Assembly: GCA_017882835.1 (NCBI GenBank)
Contig: JADGOU010000199.1
Span: 1-5,656, forward strand
Length of the DNA: 5,656 nucleotides
Direction of reading: 5' to 3'
Origin: Frankiaceae bacterium
Lineage (GTDB): Bacteria > Actinomycetota > Actinomycetes > JADGOU01
The notes under the pieces: model-generated
What the model saw: only the letters and a program-made list of their open reading frames with translations
Database searches by the model: none
Told to the model about the DNA's origin: nothing
In this document: piece after piece, positions 1 through 5,396 of the stretch
Position numbering within the stretch: the stretch's first letter is position 1
Layout: every line of letters starts with the position of its first letter
Position numbers and translations under genes: made by a program

Positions 1-408
1 CTGGCGAACGATCGCCGCCGGAACTCGGGCTGGCGGTCGGCCGTCCTGCAGGCCTGGGACCGACAGTGCGCCTTCTGCGGGTACGACGGACAGCTCGCCG
101 GCGCTCCGGTCGGAGTTGAGGCCGCGCATGTGCGGTGGTTCGCGTTCGAAGGACCAGACACGCTGGTCAACGGGCTGGCTCTCTGTGTGCTGCACCACAA
201 GCTGTTCGACCTTGGGGCGCTCGGCCTCGATGCGGCGATGCGCGTCCGCGTCTCGACGACCTTTACGACCCGTACCGACGCTGGCCGCACGGTGTACGAC
301 CTGCACGGACGCGAACTGCGTCCGCGCCCCGGGACGACGCTGCCGGCTCGAGTGCACGTCGCCTGGCACGATCGCGAGGTCTTTAAGGGTGCACCGTTAG
401 CCGCGTAA
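1..408 (+). CDS. HNH endonuclease, C-terminal part (type IV McrA-like), 5' truncated by window edge
   Basis: An open frame enters from base 1 and gives 135 residues before TAA. Seen directly: a CxxC pair (fragment residues 23 and 26), an E-A-A-H segment (His43), an N-G-L-A-L-C block (Asn57, Cys62) and H-H-K-L-F-D (His65, His66). This is the ββα-metal HNH_2 arrangement: Cys23, Cys26, Cys62 and His65 would hold structural zinc, and His43, Asn57 and His66 would form the active site. After the HNH core comes a tail with R-P-x-P-G, a proline and H-x-x-x-V-F-x-G. From memory, this layout matches actinobacterial phosphorothioate- or methyl-dependent type IV endonucleases (ScoMcrA/SprMcrA type), which cut modified foreign DNA. 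The N-terminal recognition domain lies outside the window, so the DNA specificity is inference. The HNH assignment is firm. The true start is not visible, and internal GTG/ATG codons would cut into the zinc site. Confidence 0.82.
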   Translation: MANDRRRNSGWRSAVLQAWDRQCAFCGYDGQLAGAPVGVEAAHVRWFAFEGPDTLVNGLALCVLHHKLFDLGALGLDAAMRVRVSTTFTTRTDAGRTVYDLHGRELRPRPGTTLPARVHVAWHDREVFKGAPLAA

Positions 409-434
409 GCGAACCGGTTTCCCGGCTTTCGCTT
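407..434. terminator. Hairpin overlapping the HNH stop codon, possible bidirectional terminator
   Basis: Arms AAGCGAA (407-413) and TTCGCTT (428-434) are perfectly complementary. Inside them CCGG (414-417) pairs with CCGG (422-425), leaving a TTTC loop and a two-base CT bulge. The structure starts within the TAA of the HNH gene and lies 45 bp beyond the stop of the convergent SAF gene, where a terminator for both would be expected. There is no long T tract, but actinobacterial terminators often lack one. The stem is seen; the function is inferred. Confidence 0.5.
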
Positions 435-478
435 GCACGCGTGATGTGCGCCGCCTTAGGCAACCGCCGCGGCTGACC

Positions 479-1165
479 TCACCGGGCGCCGATCGTGACC
501 GAGAGTCGGGCGCCGGCGCCCGCCGCGGCTAGCCGGGCGGCCACATCCGGGTTGGTGGCGACGACGATCAGTGCGCCGTCGCTGCCAGAGTCGTGACCGC
601 CGTCGGGGACGGTGAGCACTGGGACGCCGCGGGCGACCACGGTCGCGGCGCCCGACGCAGCCGATGGGCCGTCCACTGAGCGCACTGCGGCCGCAAGGAC
701 GTCCACGACATCGGTGGGTCGCAGCAGGGTCACCGAGCCTGCGTCGGCGATCCGAACCGGTACGGCGACCAGGGGCGGCCCGGATCCGCCCAGGGCTGCG
801 AGCAGACCCGGGCCGACGAACCGGACATCGGTCAGCGGCTCACCTCGGCGCACCGGACCGGCCAGCAGTCGACCCGTCACCGCCGCTCCCGGTCGCAGCG
901 CGCCGACGGGCACCGCGCCCGGCGGCAGCGGCACCGCCTGCAGGTCGGTCGCGCCGAGCGCGGCGCCGGCACTAAGGTCCCGAGTCGCGGCGAGCACCCG
1001 CTCGGTCCGCGGCGGCGGCGGCGAGACCGCCGCGATCGTGCAGGCCACCGCTGCCGCCGCCAGCGCACCGGCGATCAGCCCGCGGTGCCAGGAGACGAAC
1101 CGGCGTACCCGACGCACCAGCGCGGCCACGCTGAACCTGCCCACCAGACCCGCAGGCACCGTCAC
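479..1165 (-). CDS. SAF domain-containing membrane-anchored protein (RcpC/CpaB-like)
   Basis: The chosen start gives 228 residues: a short basic cytoplasmic N-terminus, one hydrophobic segment (about 29-48, Ala-rich) and a Pro4 stretch. A SAF domain follows (about 57-116, with an A-T-R-D-L-S-A-G motif and later R-R-G-E-P-L-T), then a β-rich RcpC-like region (about 128-228). In known families this architecture belongs to CpaB/RcpC, periplasmic proteins of Flp/Tad pilus assembly, and to FlgA-type chaperones. No other pilus gene is visible, so a pilus role is not supported; an exported envelope protein is the safe reading. The GTG at 1165 is chosen because it overlaps the TGA of the upstream phosphorylase gene (GTGA) and has a GGAG five bases ahead. 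An in-frame ATG at 1210 would add 15 residues inside the neighbour and lacks these features. The overlap predicts translational coupling. Confidence 0.78.
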   Translation of the reverse strand: MTVPAGLVGRFSVAALVRRVRRFVSWHRGLIAGALAAAAVACTIAAVSPPPPRTERVLAATRDLSAGAALGATDLQAVPLPPGAVPVGALRPGAAVTGRLLAGPVRRGEPLTDVRFVGPGLLAALGGSGPPLVAVPVRIADAGSVTLLRPTDVVDVLAAAVRSVDGPSAASGAATVVARGVPVLTVPDGGHDSGSDGALIVVATNPDVAARLAAAGAGARLSVTIGAR

Positions 1166-1977
1166 GGGAGCTCCAGCGGTACGTCGATGCCAGCCAAGGC
1201 GCCTGGGCACGGGCAGTCTCGCGCGGATGGGAGCGCCGCGACGACGTCGTGGAGCAGGTCGCGCAGCCGGGCGGTGTTGGCCGCGAACACCCGGAAGACC
1301 TCCTCCTGGGTGACGCCGGCCGCTTCGGTGTGGATGCCCGCGTCCAGATCAGTGACCAGCGCAATCGTGGTGTAGCACAGGGCCAGCTCGCGGGCGAGGA
1401 CGGCTTCCGGGTGCCCGGTCATGTTGACCACGGACCAGCCCTGGCCGGCGTACCACCGGGACTCGGCCCGAGTCGAGAACCGCGGCCCGTCGATCACGAC
1501 CATCACGCCGCCGTCGCGGATCTCAACGCCCGCGGCCCGGGCCGTGGCGACCGCCGCCGCTCGCCCACGCGGGCAGTAGGGGTCGGCGAAGGACACGTGC
1601 ACGGCCCCGGTGTCGTAGTAGGTCTGAGCGCGCCCGGTGGTGCGGTCCACCAGCTGGTCCGGCACCACCAGCGCGCCCGGCCCCAGCTCGGCGCGCAGGC
1701 CGCCCACGGCGCAGGGCGCCAGCACCTCGCGCACGCCAACCGACCGCAGCGCCCACAGGTTCGCCCGGTAGGGGATCCGGTGCGGCGGGAAACGGTGGTC
1801 TCGGCCGTGCCGCGGCAGAAAAGCCACCCGGCGCCCACCGACCTCGCCGACGACGAGCGGATCGCTGGGCTCGCCGTACGGCGTGGAAACTCGGACTTCC
1901 TCGGCCGCGTCGAGGAAGGCGTAGAAGCCCGAGCCGCCGATGACCCCGATGTCCGCCCGCACTCCAGGTCGCCCCAC
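1162..1977 (-). CDS. mtnP: S-methyl-5'-thioadenosine phosphorylase (MTAP/PNP family)
   Basis: This 271-residue cytosolic enzyme would split methylthioadenosine, a by-product of polyamine synthesis and other SAM-consuming reactions, with phosphate into adenine and methylthioribose-1-phosphate. Seen: the N-terminal phosphate-binding I-G-G-S-G-F-Y (13-19), L-P-R-H-G (54-58) followed by H-R-I-P-Y-R-A-N (66-73), P-D-Q-L-V-D-R-T (106-113), G-P-R-F-S-T-R-A-E-S (164-173), N-M-T-G-H-P-E (185-191) and V-T-D-L-D (208-212). The length fits the family (human MTAP is about 283). Asp210 and Asp212 match the pair that binds the adenine 6-amino group in human MTAP, which favours methylthioadenosine over methylthioinosine; this is inference from alignment by eye. 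The GTG start is preceded by GAGGAGG with a short spacer (SD 1982-1988). The gene lies 85 bp downstream of the zinc-ribbon gene and overlaps the SAF gene by four bases. Confidence 0.93.
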   Translation of the reverse strand: MGRPGVRADIGVIGGSGFYAFLDAAEEVRVSTPYGEPSDPLVVGEVGGRRVAFLPRHGRDHRFPPHRIPYRANLWALRSVGVREVLAPCAVGGLRAELGPGALVVPDQLVDRTTGRAQTYYDTGAVHVSFADPYCPRGRAAAVATARAAGVEIRDGGVMVVIDGPRFSTRAESRWYAGQGWSVVNMTGHPEAVLARELALCYTTIALVTDLDAGIHTEAAGVTQEEVFRVFAANTARLRDLLHDVVAALPSARDCPCPGALAGIDVPLELP

Positions 1978-2004
1978 AGCCCCTCCTCAACTCGGACGGG
2001 GCCG

Positions 2005-2010
2005 ACCCTA
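2005..2010 (-). promoter_or_regulatory. Possible -10 hexamer for the phosphorylase gene
   Basis: On the minus strand TAGGGT (2010-2005) fits the actinobacterial TANNNT pattern and lies 27 bp ahead of the GTG start. No convincing -35 box is visible about 17 bp upstream, where the GGCGCC hairpin sits. If real, the phosphorylase-SAF pair would have transcription independent of the CIRCE-controlled upstream gene. This is a weak call based only on the hexamer. Confidence 0.25.
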
Positions 2011-2019
2011 GCCAGGCCG

Positions 2020-2034
2020 GGCGCCCGAGGCGCC
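2020..2034 (-). terminator. Small GGCGCC hairpin between the zinc-ribbon and phosphorylase genes
   Basis: Two copies of the self-complementary GGCGCC (2020-2025 and 2029-2034) are separated by three bases. This allows a 6-bp all-GC stem about 30 bp downstream of the zinc-ribbon stop codon. No T run follows on the minus strand. It could attenuate read-through into the phosphorylase gene or be a chance product of high GC content. Confidence 0.25.
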
Positions 2035-2062
2035 GAAGCGCGCGGCAGGTGTGGACGACGAC

Positions 2063-2443
2063 TCAGGCGCTCTTCGCCGTCGCCGGCGTGGCGGTGGAGG
2101 ACGCGGGTGAGTCAGCTGACTTGCCGGACGACGCGGCCGCGGTGGCCGGCTTGGCATCCGTGGTGGCATCGGTCGACTTCTCGCCACCGGGCTTGGCGGT
2201 GTCCTTGCTGCCAGCGCCGTCGCCACCGGCCGCGGGCTCCGCGGCAGCCTTGGCCTTCTTTGCGGCCGCCCGACTGTCGGTCTTGTAGAAGCCCGAGCCC
2301 TTGAAGACGACACCAACCGGAGAGAACACCTTGCGCAACCGTCCGCCGCAGGCCGGGCACTCGGTGATTGCGTCGTCGGCGAACGCCTGCACCGCCTCCA
2401 GCCGCTCGGCACAAGCGGTGCATACGTACTGGTACGTCGGCAC
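2063..2443 (-). CDS. FmdB-family zinc-ribbon protein with disordered tail (Ruc-like)
   Basis: This 126-residue protein opens with the FmdB signature M-P-T-Y-Q-Y-V-C. Two CxxC pairs (Cys8/Cys11 and Cys29/Cys32) form one zinc ribbon, followed by a conserved F-K-G-S-G-F-Y-K-T-D segment (47-56). Residues from about 57 on are low complexity (Ala, Ser, Thr, Lys, Gly, Asp) and probably disordered. The best-studied relative I know of is Mycobacterium tuberculosis Rv0991c (Ruc), which has the same layout and is described as a redox-regulated chaperone that becomes active when its cysteines are oxidised. A similar role here is inference, but the CIRCE operator just upstream supports a link to protein quality control. 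The start is GTG at 2443, with GAGGAG (2454-2449) five bases ahead. It is the first gene of the leftward run, and an 85-bp gap separates it from the phosphorylase gene. Confidence 0.9.
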   Translation of the reverse strand: MPTYQYVCTACAERLEAVQAFADDAITECPACGGRLRKVFSPVGVVFKGSGFYKTDSRAAAKKAKAAAEPAAGGDGAGSKDTAKPGGEKSTDATTDAKPATAAASSGKSADSPASSTATPATAKSA

Positions 2444-2484
2444 GACGACTCCTCACCCTCTGGGCCGCCCGGACGTCCGTCGGG

Positions 2485-2511
2485 TTGGCACTCTCGGTAT
2501 GCGACTGCTAA
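2485..2511 (-). promoter_or_regulatory. CIRCE operator (predicted HrcA binding site) upstream of the zinc-ribbon gene
   Basis: The plus strand reads TTGGCACTC (2485-2493), nine spacer bases, then GACTGCTAA (2503-2511). The CIRCE consensus is TTAGCACTC-N9-GAGTGCTAA. Each arm matches 8 of 9 positions and the spacer is exactly nine. The inner end lies 41 bp upstream of the GTG of the FmdB-type gene, a normal operator distance. HrcA is the repressor known to bind CIRCE ahead of groES/groEL and related heat-shock genes. Binding here is inferred; no hrcA gene is in the window. The element is nearly symmetrical and could in principle also affect plus-strand transcription, but only a broken toxin remnant lies that way before feoA. 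Confidence 0.82.
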
Positions 2512-2586
2512 TGGTGCGCCTGGCACGGGTTTGCCGTCCACCCGCCGTACGCCGGGGTGAACCAGGTAGCGGTGGACCGCGGGGTT

Positions 2587-2616
2587 CTGGCTCCCGGCGC
2601 GCTGGCTCCTGGCACC
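2587..2616 (+). repeat. Imperfect 15-bp tandem repeat inside the PIN remnant
   Basis: Two adjacent 15-bp units, 2587-2601 and 2602-2616, share 12 of 15 positions (both begin CTGGCTCC). They encode L-A-P-G-A and L-A-P-G-T, so this repeat keeps the frame. It may be natural to the toxin or a second slippage scar close to the 20-bp duplication. Confidence 0.55.
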
Positions 2617-2640
2617 CCGCTGCGGAGCCTCGACGCCATC

Positions 2641-2680
2641 CATCTCGCCACGGCCCGGGCCATCTCGCCACGGCCTGGGC
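2641..2680 (+). repeat. 20-bp tandem duplication that frameshifts the PIN remnant
   Basis: Bases 2641-2660 and 2661-2680 are adjacent copies that differ only at one position (C at 2655, T at 2675). Twenty is not a multiple of three, so the second copy shifts the reading frame; the A-T-A block of the PIN domain is encoded twice, in two frames. Removing one copy restores H-L-A-T-A-W-A-V-G-A-D-L across the junction. Confidence 0.93.
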
Positions 2681-2846
2681 CGTAGGTGCAGATCTGCGCG
2701 CGGTGGTGACGTACGACGCGAGGATGCCCGTGGTGGCTGCAGCGGTCGGGCTGCCGGTGAGCGGGCCTCGTTGATCGAGCGGCAGGACCATCGGCCTGAC
2801 CTTGCCGCCGGTCGTCCCGGGGTGCACGGCCGGCCCCTGCGCCGCC

Positions 2847-2875
2847 TTACGGTCGGTTAGGGTGCCCTTAGTTAT
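2847..2875 (+). promoter_or_regulatory. Candidate feoABC promoter with weak DtxR/IdeR-like palindrome
   Basis: TTACGG (2847-2852) and TAGTTA (2869-2874) are 16 bp apart and could be -35 and -10 elements, in the most AT-rich patch ahead of feoA. Between them TTAGGG (2857) runs into TGCCCTTA, an imperfect palindrome centred at 2863/2864. Starting at 2857, about 11 of 19 bases match the DtxR/IdeR box TTAGGTTAGGCTAACCTAA, a weak match mostly in the left half. Iron-dependent repression of feo genes by DtxR-family regulators is known in actinobacteria, so the position is sensible, but binding is unproven. Confidence 0.35.
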
Positions 2876-2900
2876 CACCGATGACCCCGGAGGAAGAGCC

Positions 2901-3125
2901 ATGGTGCTGCGGGACTGCCGACCAGGCAGCCACGTTCGGCTGAGCGGGCTCATCGGCAGCCACCCGCAGCGGCGCCGGTTGCTGGAGCTCGGATTCGTCC
3001 CCGGAGCCGTGATTCAGGTGATCGGCCGGGGCGCCGTCGGCGGTCTGGTCGTCGGGGTGGACGACGCCCGGCTCGCGCTGGACGCCCGTACCGGCGGCTC
3101 GATGGTCGTCGAACCGATCGCGTGA
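2901..3125 (+). CDS. feoA: FeoA, small SH3-like ferrous iron transport protein
   Basis: This 74-residue cytoplasmic protein has the usual FeoA length. Seen: a hydrophobic first strand (V-R-L-S-G-L), the family hallmark R-R-L-L-E-L-G-F-V-P-G (about 28-38) and a closing R-L-A-L-D segment, which together form an SH3-like β-barrel. FeoA is known to be needed for Fe2+ uptake, probably by contacting FeoB. The ATG at 2901 is chosen because GGAGG (2889-2893) lies seven bases ahead; the frame extends back to a TTG at 2802, but that stretch has no conserved residues and contains the promoter-like region. feoB starts six bases after the stop, so the two are surely cotranscribed. Confidence 0.94.
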   Translation: MVLRDCRPGSHVRLSGLIGSHPQRRRLLELGFVPGAVIQVIGRGAVGGLVVGVDDARLALDARTGGSMVVEPIA

Positions 3126-3131
3126 CGCCGG

Positions 3132-5396
3132 GTGGCTGTCGGAACGAGGCGCCGTCCGGCGCCGTGCTGCCCGCCGGCCGAGGCGCCGACCGCGTGGCGG
3201 GACCGGACCGGGCTGTCCGCGCGGATCGCCCTCGTCGGTAACCCGAACGTCGGCAAGTCCACGCTGTTCAACGCCCTCACTGGCGCGCAGCAGCACGTCG
3301 GCAACTGGCCGGGCAAGACCGTGCACGTGGCCACCGGGACCCTGCAGCTGCCTGGTGCCGCCGCGCCCGCCCAGTTGATAGACCTGCCCGGTACCTACAG
3401 CCTGGTGCCACGCTCACCCGACGAGGCGCTGGTCCGCGACGTACTGGTCGATCGCAGCGGGTCGGACCGGCTCGACCTGGTGATCGTCGTAGTCGACGCC
3501 GCCAACCTGGCCCGGAACCTCTACCTGTTGGCGCAGGTGCTCGACACCGGCATCCCGGTGGTGGCCGCGCTCACCATGCTCGACGTCGCGGTGACCCGCG
3601 GGCTTGACCTCGACGCCCGGCGGTTGGGTGAGCTGCTCGGCGTCCCGGTGGTGCCGGTTCGTCCGCGCGCCCGCGGGGGTCTGCCGGAGCTGACCGACGC
3701 GATCGAGCGGGCTGTTGCGACCAGCGGCCGGCCGCGGCGGGCGCTGCCAATCGCGCCGCTGGGCGCGGACATCGAGCAGGCGCTCGGCAAGCTCATCGAC
3801 CGGATTACCGAGCGATCCGCTGGTTTGCAGCCGGTGAGCCCGCGTTGGATGGCGCTGGAGCTGGTGGCCGCGGACGACGGCGTAGCCCCGCCGGAGGCAG
3901 CGGCCGACCTGATGCTCCAGCTGCGGCCGGACGCGGACCGGGTGCGGGCCGATCTGGCTGGCCGGCTGGCCGCCTCCGCCGACGGCCTGCTCGCTGGCGC
4001 CGCCGAGCTCGCCGACCTCGCCGACACTGCCCGCGCTGACGACCTGGACGGCGATATCGCCACCGCGGTGGCCGAGCGGCGCTACGAGTGGGTGCACCAC
4101 ATCGTCGCGGCCGTCGTACACCGTCCCGCTGGGCAGCGGCCCACCGTCTCCGACCGGGTCGACCAGGTGTTGACCTCGCGCTGGCTCGGCGTACCGATCT
4201 TCCTCGCGGTGATGTGGGGAGTCTTCGTCGCAACAACGCGGCTGGCCACCCCGCTGCAGCATGGACTCGCCGCCGTGGTCGACGGCCCGGTGAGCGGGTC
4301 CGTCCGCTACCTGCTGGAGCGGGTGCACTCCGACCAGTCGTGGCTGGCCGGGCTGCTGCTGGACGGCTTGATCAACGGGGTCGGGCAGCTGCTCACCTTC
4401 GTGCCCCTGATGGTGGTGATGTTCGCGCTGCTAGCCGTGCTGGAGGACTCCGGCTACATGGCCCGCGGTGCCTTCGTCGCCGACCGCTTTCTGCGCCTGC
4501 TCGGCCTGCCAGGTCGGGCTTTCCTGCCGCTGATCGTCGGCTTCGGCTGCAACGTGCCCGCCATCGCCGGCACTCGGATCCTCTCCGATGCCCGGCACCG
4601 GCTGATGACCAGCCTGCTGGTGCCCTTCGTCACCTGCAGCGCCCGGTTGACCGTCTACGTGCTGCTGGCAAACGTGTTCTTCGGCGCGCACGCCGGCACC
4701 GTCGTCTTCGGGATGTACGTGCTGTCGATCGCGCTGGTCGTCCTGATCGGCCTGGCGCTGCGACACTCGATCTTCCGCCACCACCCGCGCGAGCCGCTGG
4801 TGCTGGAGCTGCCGCCGTACCGGATGCCCACGCTGTCGGTCGTCGGCCGCCAGACCTGGCAGCGGACGAAGGGCTTCCTGCGCACCGCCGGCGGCATCAT
4901 CGTGGTCACCGTGACCGCGGTGTGGCTGCTGATGTCCATCCCGCTGGCCGGCGCGTCCGGGGGCTTCGGCCACGTCGACGTCGAGCACAGCCTGTACGGC
5001 GGGGTGAGCCGGGTCGTCTCCCCGGTGTTCGCCCCGGCCGGGTTCGACGACTGGCACGCTACCGGCGCGCTGGTCACCGGCTTCGTCGCCAAGGAGGCGG
5101 TGATCTCCACGTTCGCGCAGACCTACGGGGCGCAGAAGCCAGGCGACCTGCACCAGGCCGGCGACCTCGGCACCCAGCTGCGGGCGTCGTTCGACCGGGC
5201 CGCGGGAGGGCACGCCGTCCCGGCGGTGTTGGCCTTCATGGTCTTCCTGCTGGCGTACACGCCATGCATGGCCACCGTCGCCGCTCAACGGGCCGAGATC
5301 GGTGGCCGGTGGACGGCATTCGGCATCGGGATGCAGCTCACGGTCGCGTGGGTGCTCGCGGTCGTCGTGTTTCAAGTGGGCAGGTTGCTGACGTGA
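3132..5396 (+). CDS. feoB: FeoB, ferrous iron transporter (N-terminal G domain plus permease)
   Basis: This 754-residue inner-membrane protein imports Fe2+ and is complete. The G domain runs from about 30 to 200: G1 is G-N-P-N-V-G-K-S-T (36-44), the switch region N-W-P-G-K-T-V (58-64) and G3 is D-L-P-G-T-Y-S-L (84-91). G4 reads T-M-L-D (148-151), where Asn is usual. A helical GDI-like spacer (about 205-345) leads to the permease from Trp351, with E-D-S-G-Y-M-A-R (438-445), G-F-G-C-N-V-P-A (Cys473), F-V-T-C-S-A-R (Cys502), F-V-A-K-E-A-V-I-S (from 651) and Y-T-P-C-M-A (Cys712), all FeoB landmarks. I count about eight hydrophobic segments. A Cys-Cys pair (12-13) sits in a short N-terminal extension. 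The GTG start is six bases past feoA with only a weak ribosome site, so coupling to feoA is likely. No other in-frame start precedes G1. The stop overlaps the feoC start. Confidence 0.98.
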   Translation: MAVGTRRRPAPCCPPAEAPTAWRDRTGLSARIALVGNPNVGKSTLFNALTGAQQHVGNWPGKTVHVATGTLQLPGAAAPAQLIDLPGTYSLVPRSPDEALVRDVLVDRSGSDRLDLVIVVVDAANLARNLYLLAQVLDTGIPVVAALTMLDVAVTRGLDLDARRLGELLGVPVVPVRPRARGGLPELTDAIERAVATSGRPRRALPIAPLGADIEQALGKLIDRITERSAGLQPVSPRWMALELVAADDGVAPPEAAADLMLQLRPDADRVRADLAGRLAASADGLLAGAAELADLADTARADDLDGDIATAVAERRYEWVHHIVAAVVHRPAGQRPTVSDRVDQVLTSRWLGVPIFLAVMWGVFVATTRLATPLQHGLAAVVDGPVSGSVRYLLERVHSDQSWLAGLLLDGLINGVGQLLTFVPLMVVMFALLAVLEDSGYMARGAFVADRFLRLLGLPGRAFLPLIVGFGCNVPAIAGTRILSDARHRLMTSLLVPFVTCSARLTVYVLLANVFFGAHAGTVVFGMYVLSIALVVLIGLALRHSIFRHHPREPLVLELPPYRMPTLSVVGRQTWQRTKGFLRTAGGIIVVTVTAVWLLMSIPLAGASGGFGHVDVEHSLYGGVSRVVSPVFAPAGFDDWHATGALVTGFVAKEAVISTFAQTYGAQKPGDLHQAGDLGTQLRASFDRAAGGHAVPAVLAFMVFLLAYTPCMATVAAQRAEIGGRWTAFGIGMQLTVAWVLAVVVFQVGRLLT

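Larger units (their letters stand above)
2557..2774 (+). pseudogene. VapC-like PIN-domain toxin remnant, N-terminally truncated and frameshifted
   Basis: In one frame the sequence from about 2557 reads V-D-R-G-V-L-A-P and then L-R-S-L-D-A-I-H-L-A-T-A before reaching TAG. The continuation G-A-D-L-R-A-V-V-T-Y-D-A-R-M, ending in G-L-P-V-S-G-P-R, is in another frame and stops at 2774. Together they form the C-terminal half of a PIN-domain ribonuclease: the S-L-D-A-I-H aspartate and the T-Y-D aspartate are the last two acidic positions of the family. The break coincides with a 20-bp tandem duplication (2641-2680); deleting one copy joins the two frames exactly. The N-terminal half, with the first catalytic Asp and Glu, is absent: only about 110 bp separate the remnant from the divergent zinc-ribbon gene. 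No antitoxin gene is visible. The family assignment is by motif; the inactive state is clear from the sequence. Confidence 0.8.

Noticed and set aside
1166..1210. ATG start at 1210 for the SAF gene
   Set aside because: It would overlap the phosphorylase by 49 bp with no good ribosome site, while the GTG at 1165 has GGAG at the right distance and a GTGA overlap.
612..1313. A 233-residue open frame on the plus strand opposite the SAF gene
   Set aside because: Composition is Arg/Thr/Pro/Ala-rich with no motif, and the minus-strand frame has a membrane segment, SAF features and a coupled start.
1249..2304. A 351-residue open frame on the plus strand
   Set aside because: It lies opposite the phosphorylase and zinc-ribbon genes, which have clear family motifs. 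Its product is Arg/Pro/His-rich with no recognisable domain, as expected of a GC-rich antisense frame.
2301..2774. A single 157-residue plus-strand gene ending at the PIN-like C-terminus
   Set aside because: Its first part is antisense to the zinc-ribbon gene and its middle is out of frame with the PIN sequence. Only the last third is meaningful, so it is treated as part of a pseudogene.
2775..2840. Loose GC-rich inverted repeats after the PIN remnant, as a terminator
   Set aside because: Only short interrupted pairings are possible, with no clean stem or T run.
2802..2900. TTG start at 2802 extending FeoA by 33 residues
   Set aside because: The ATG at 2901 has a strong GGAGG and gives the family's normal length; the extension has no conserved residues.
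3414..4328. A 304-residue open frame on the minus strand
   Set aside because: Antisense to the FeoB G and spacer domains; no motif, low-complexity composition.
4431..5375. A 314-residue open frame on the minus strand
   Set aside because: It is fully antisense to the FeoB permease, and its His/Asp/Gln/Gly-rich product has no domain features.
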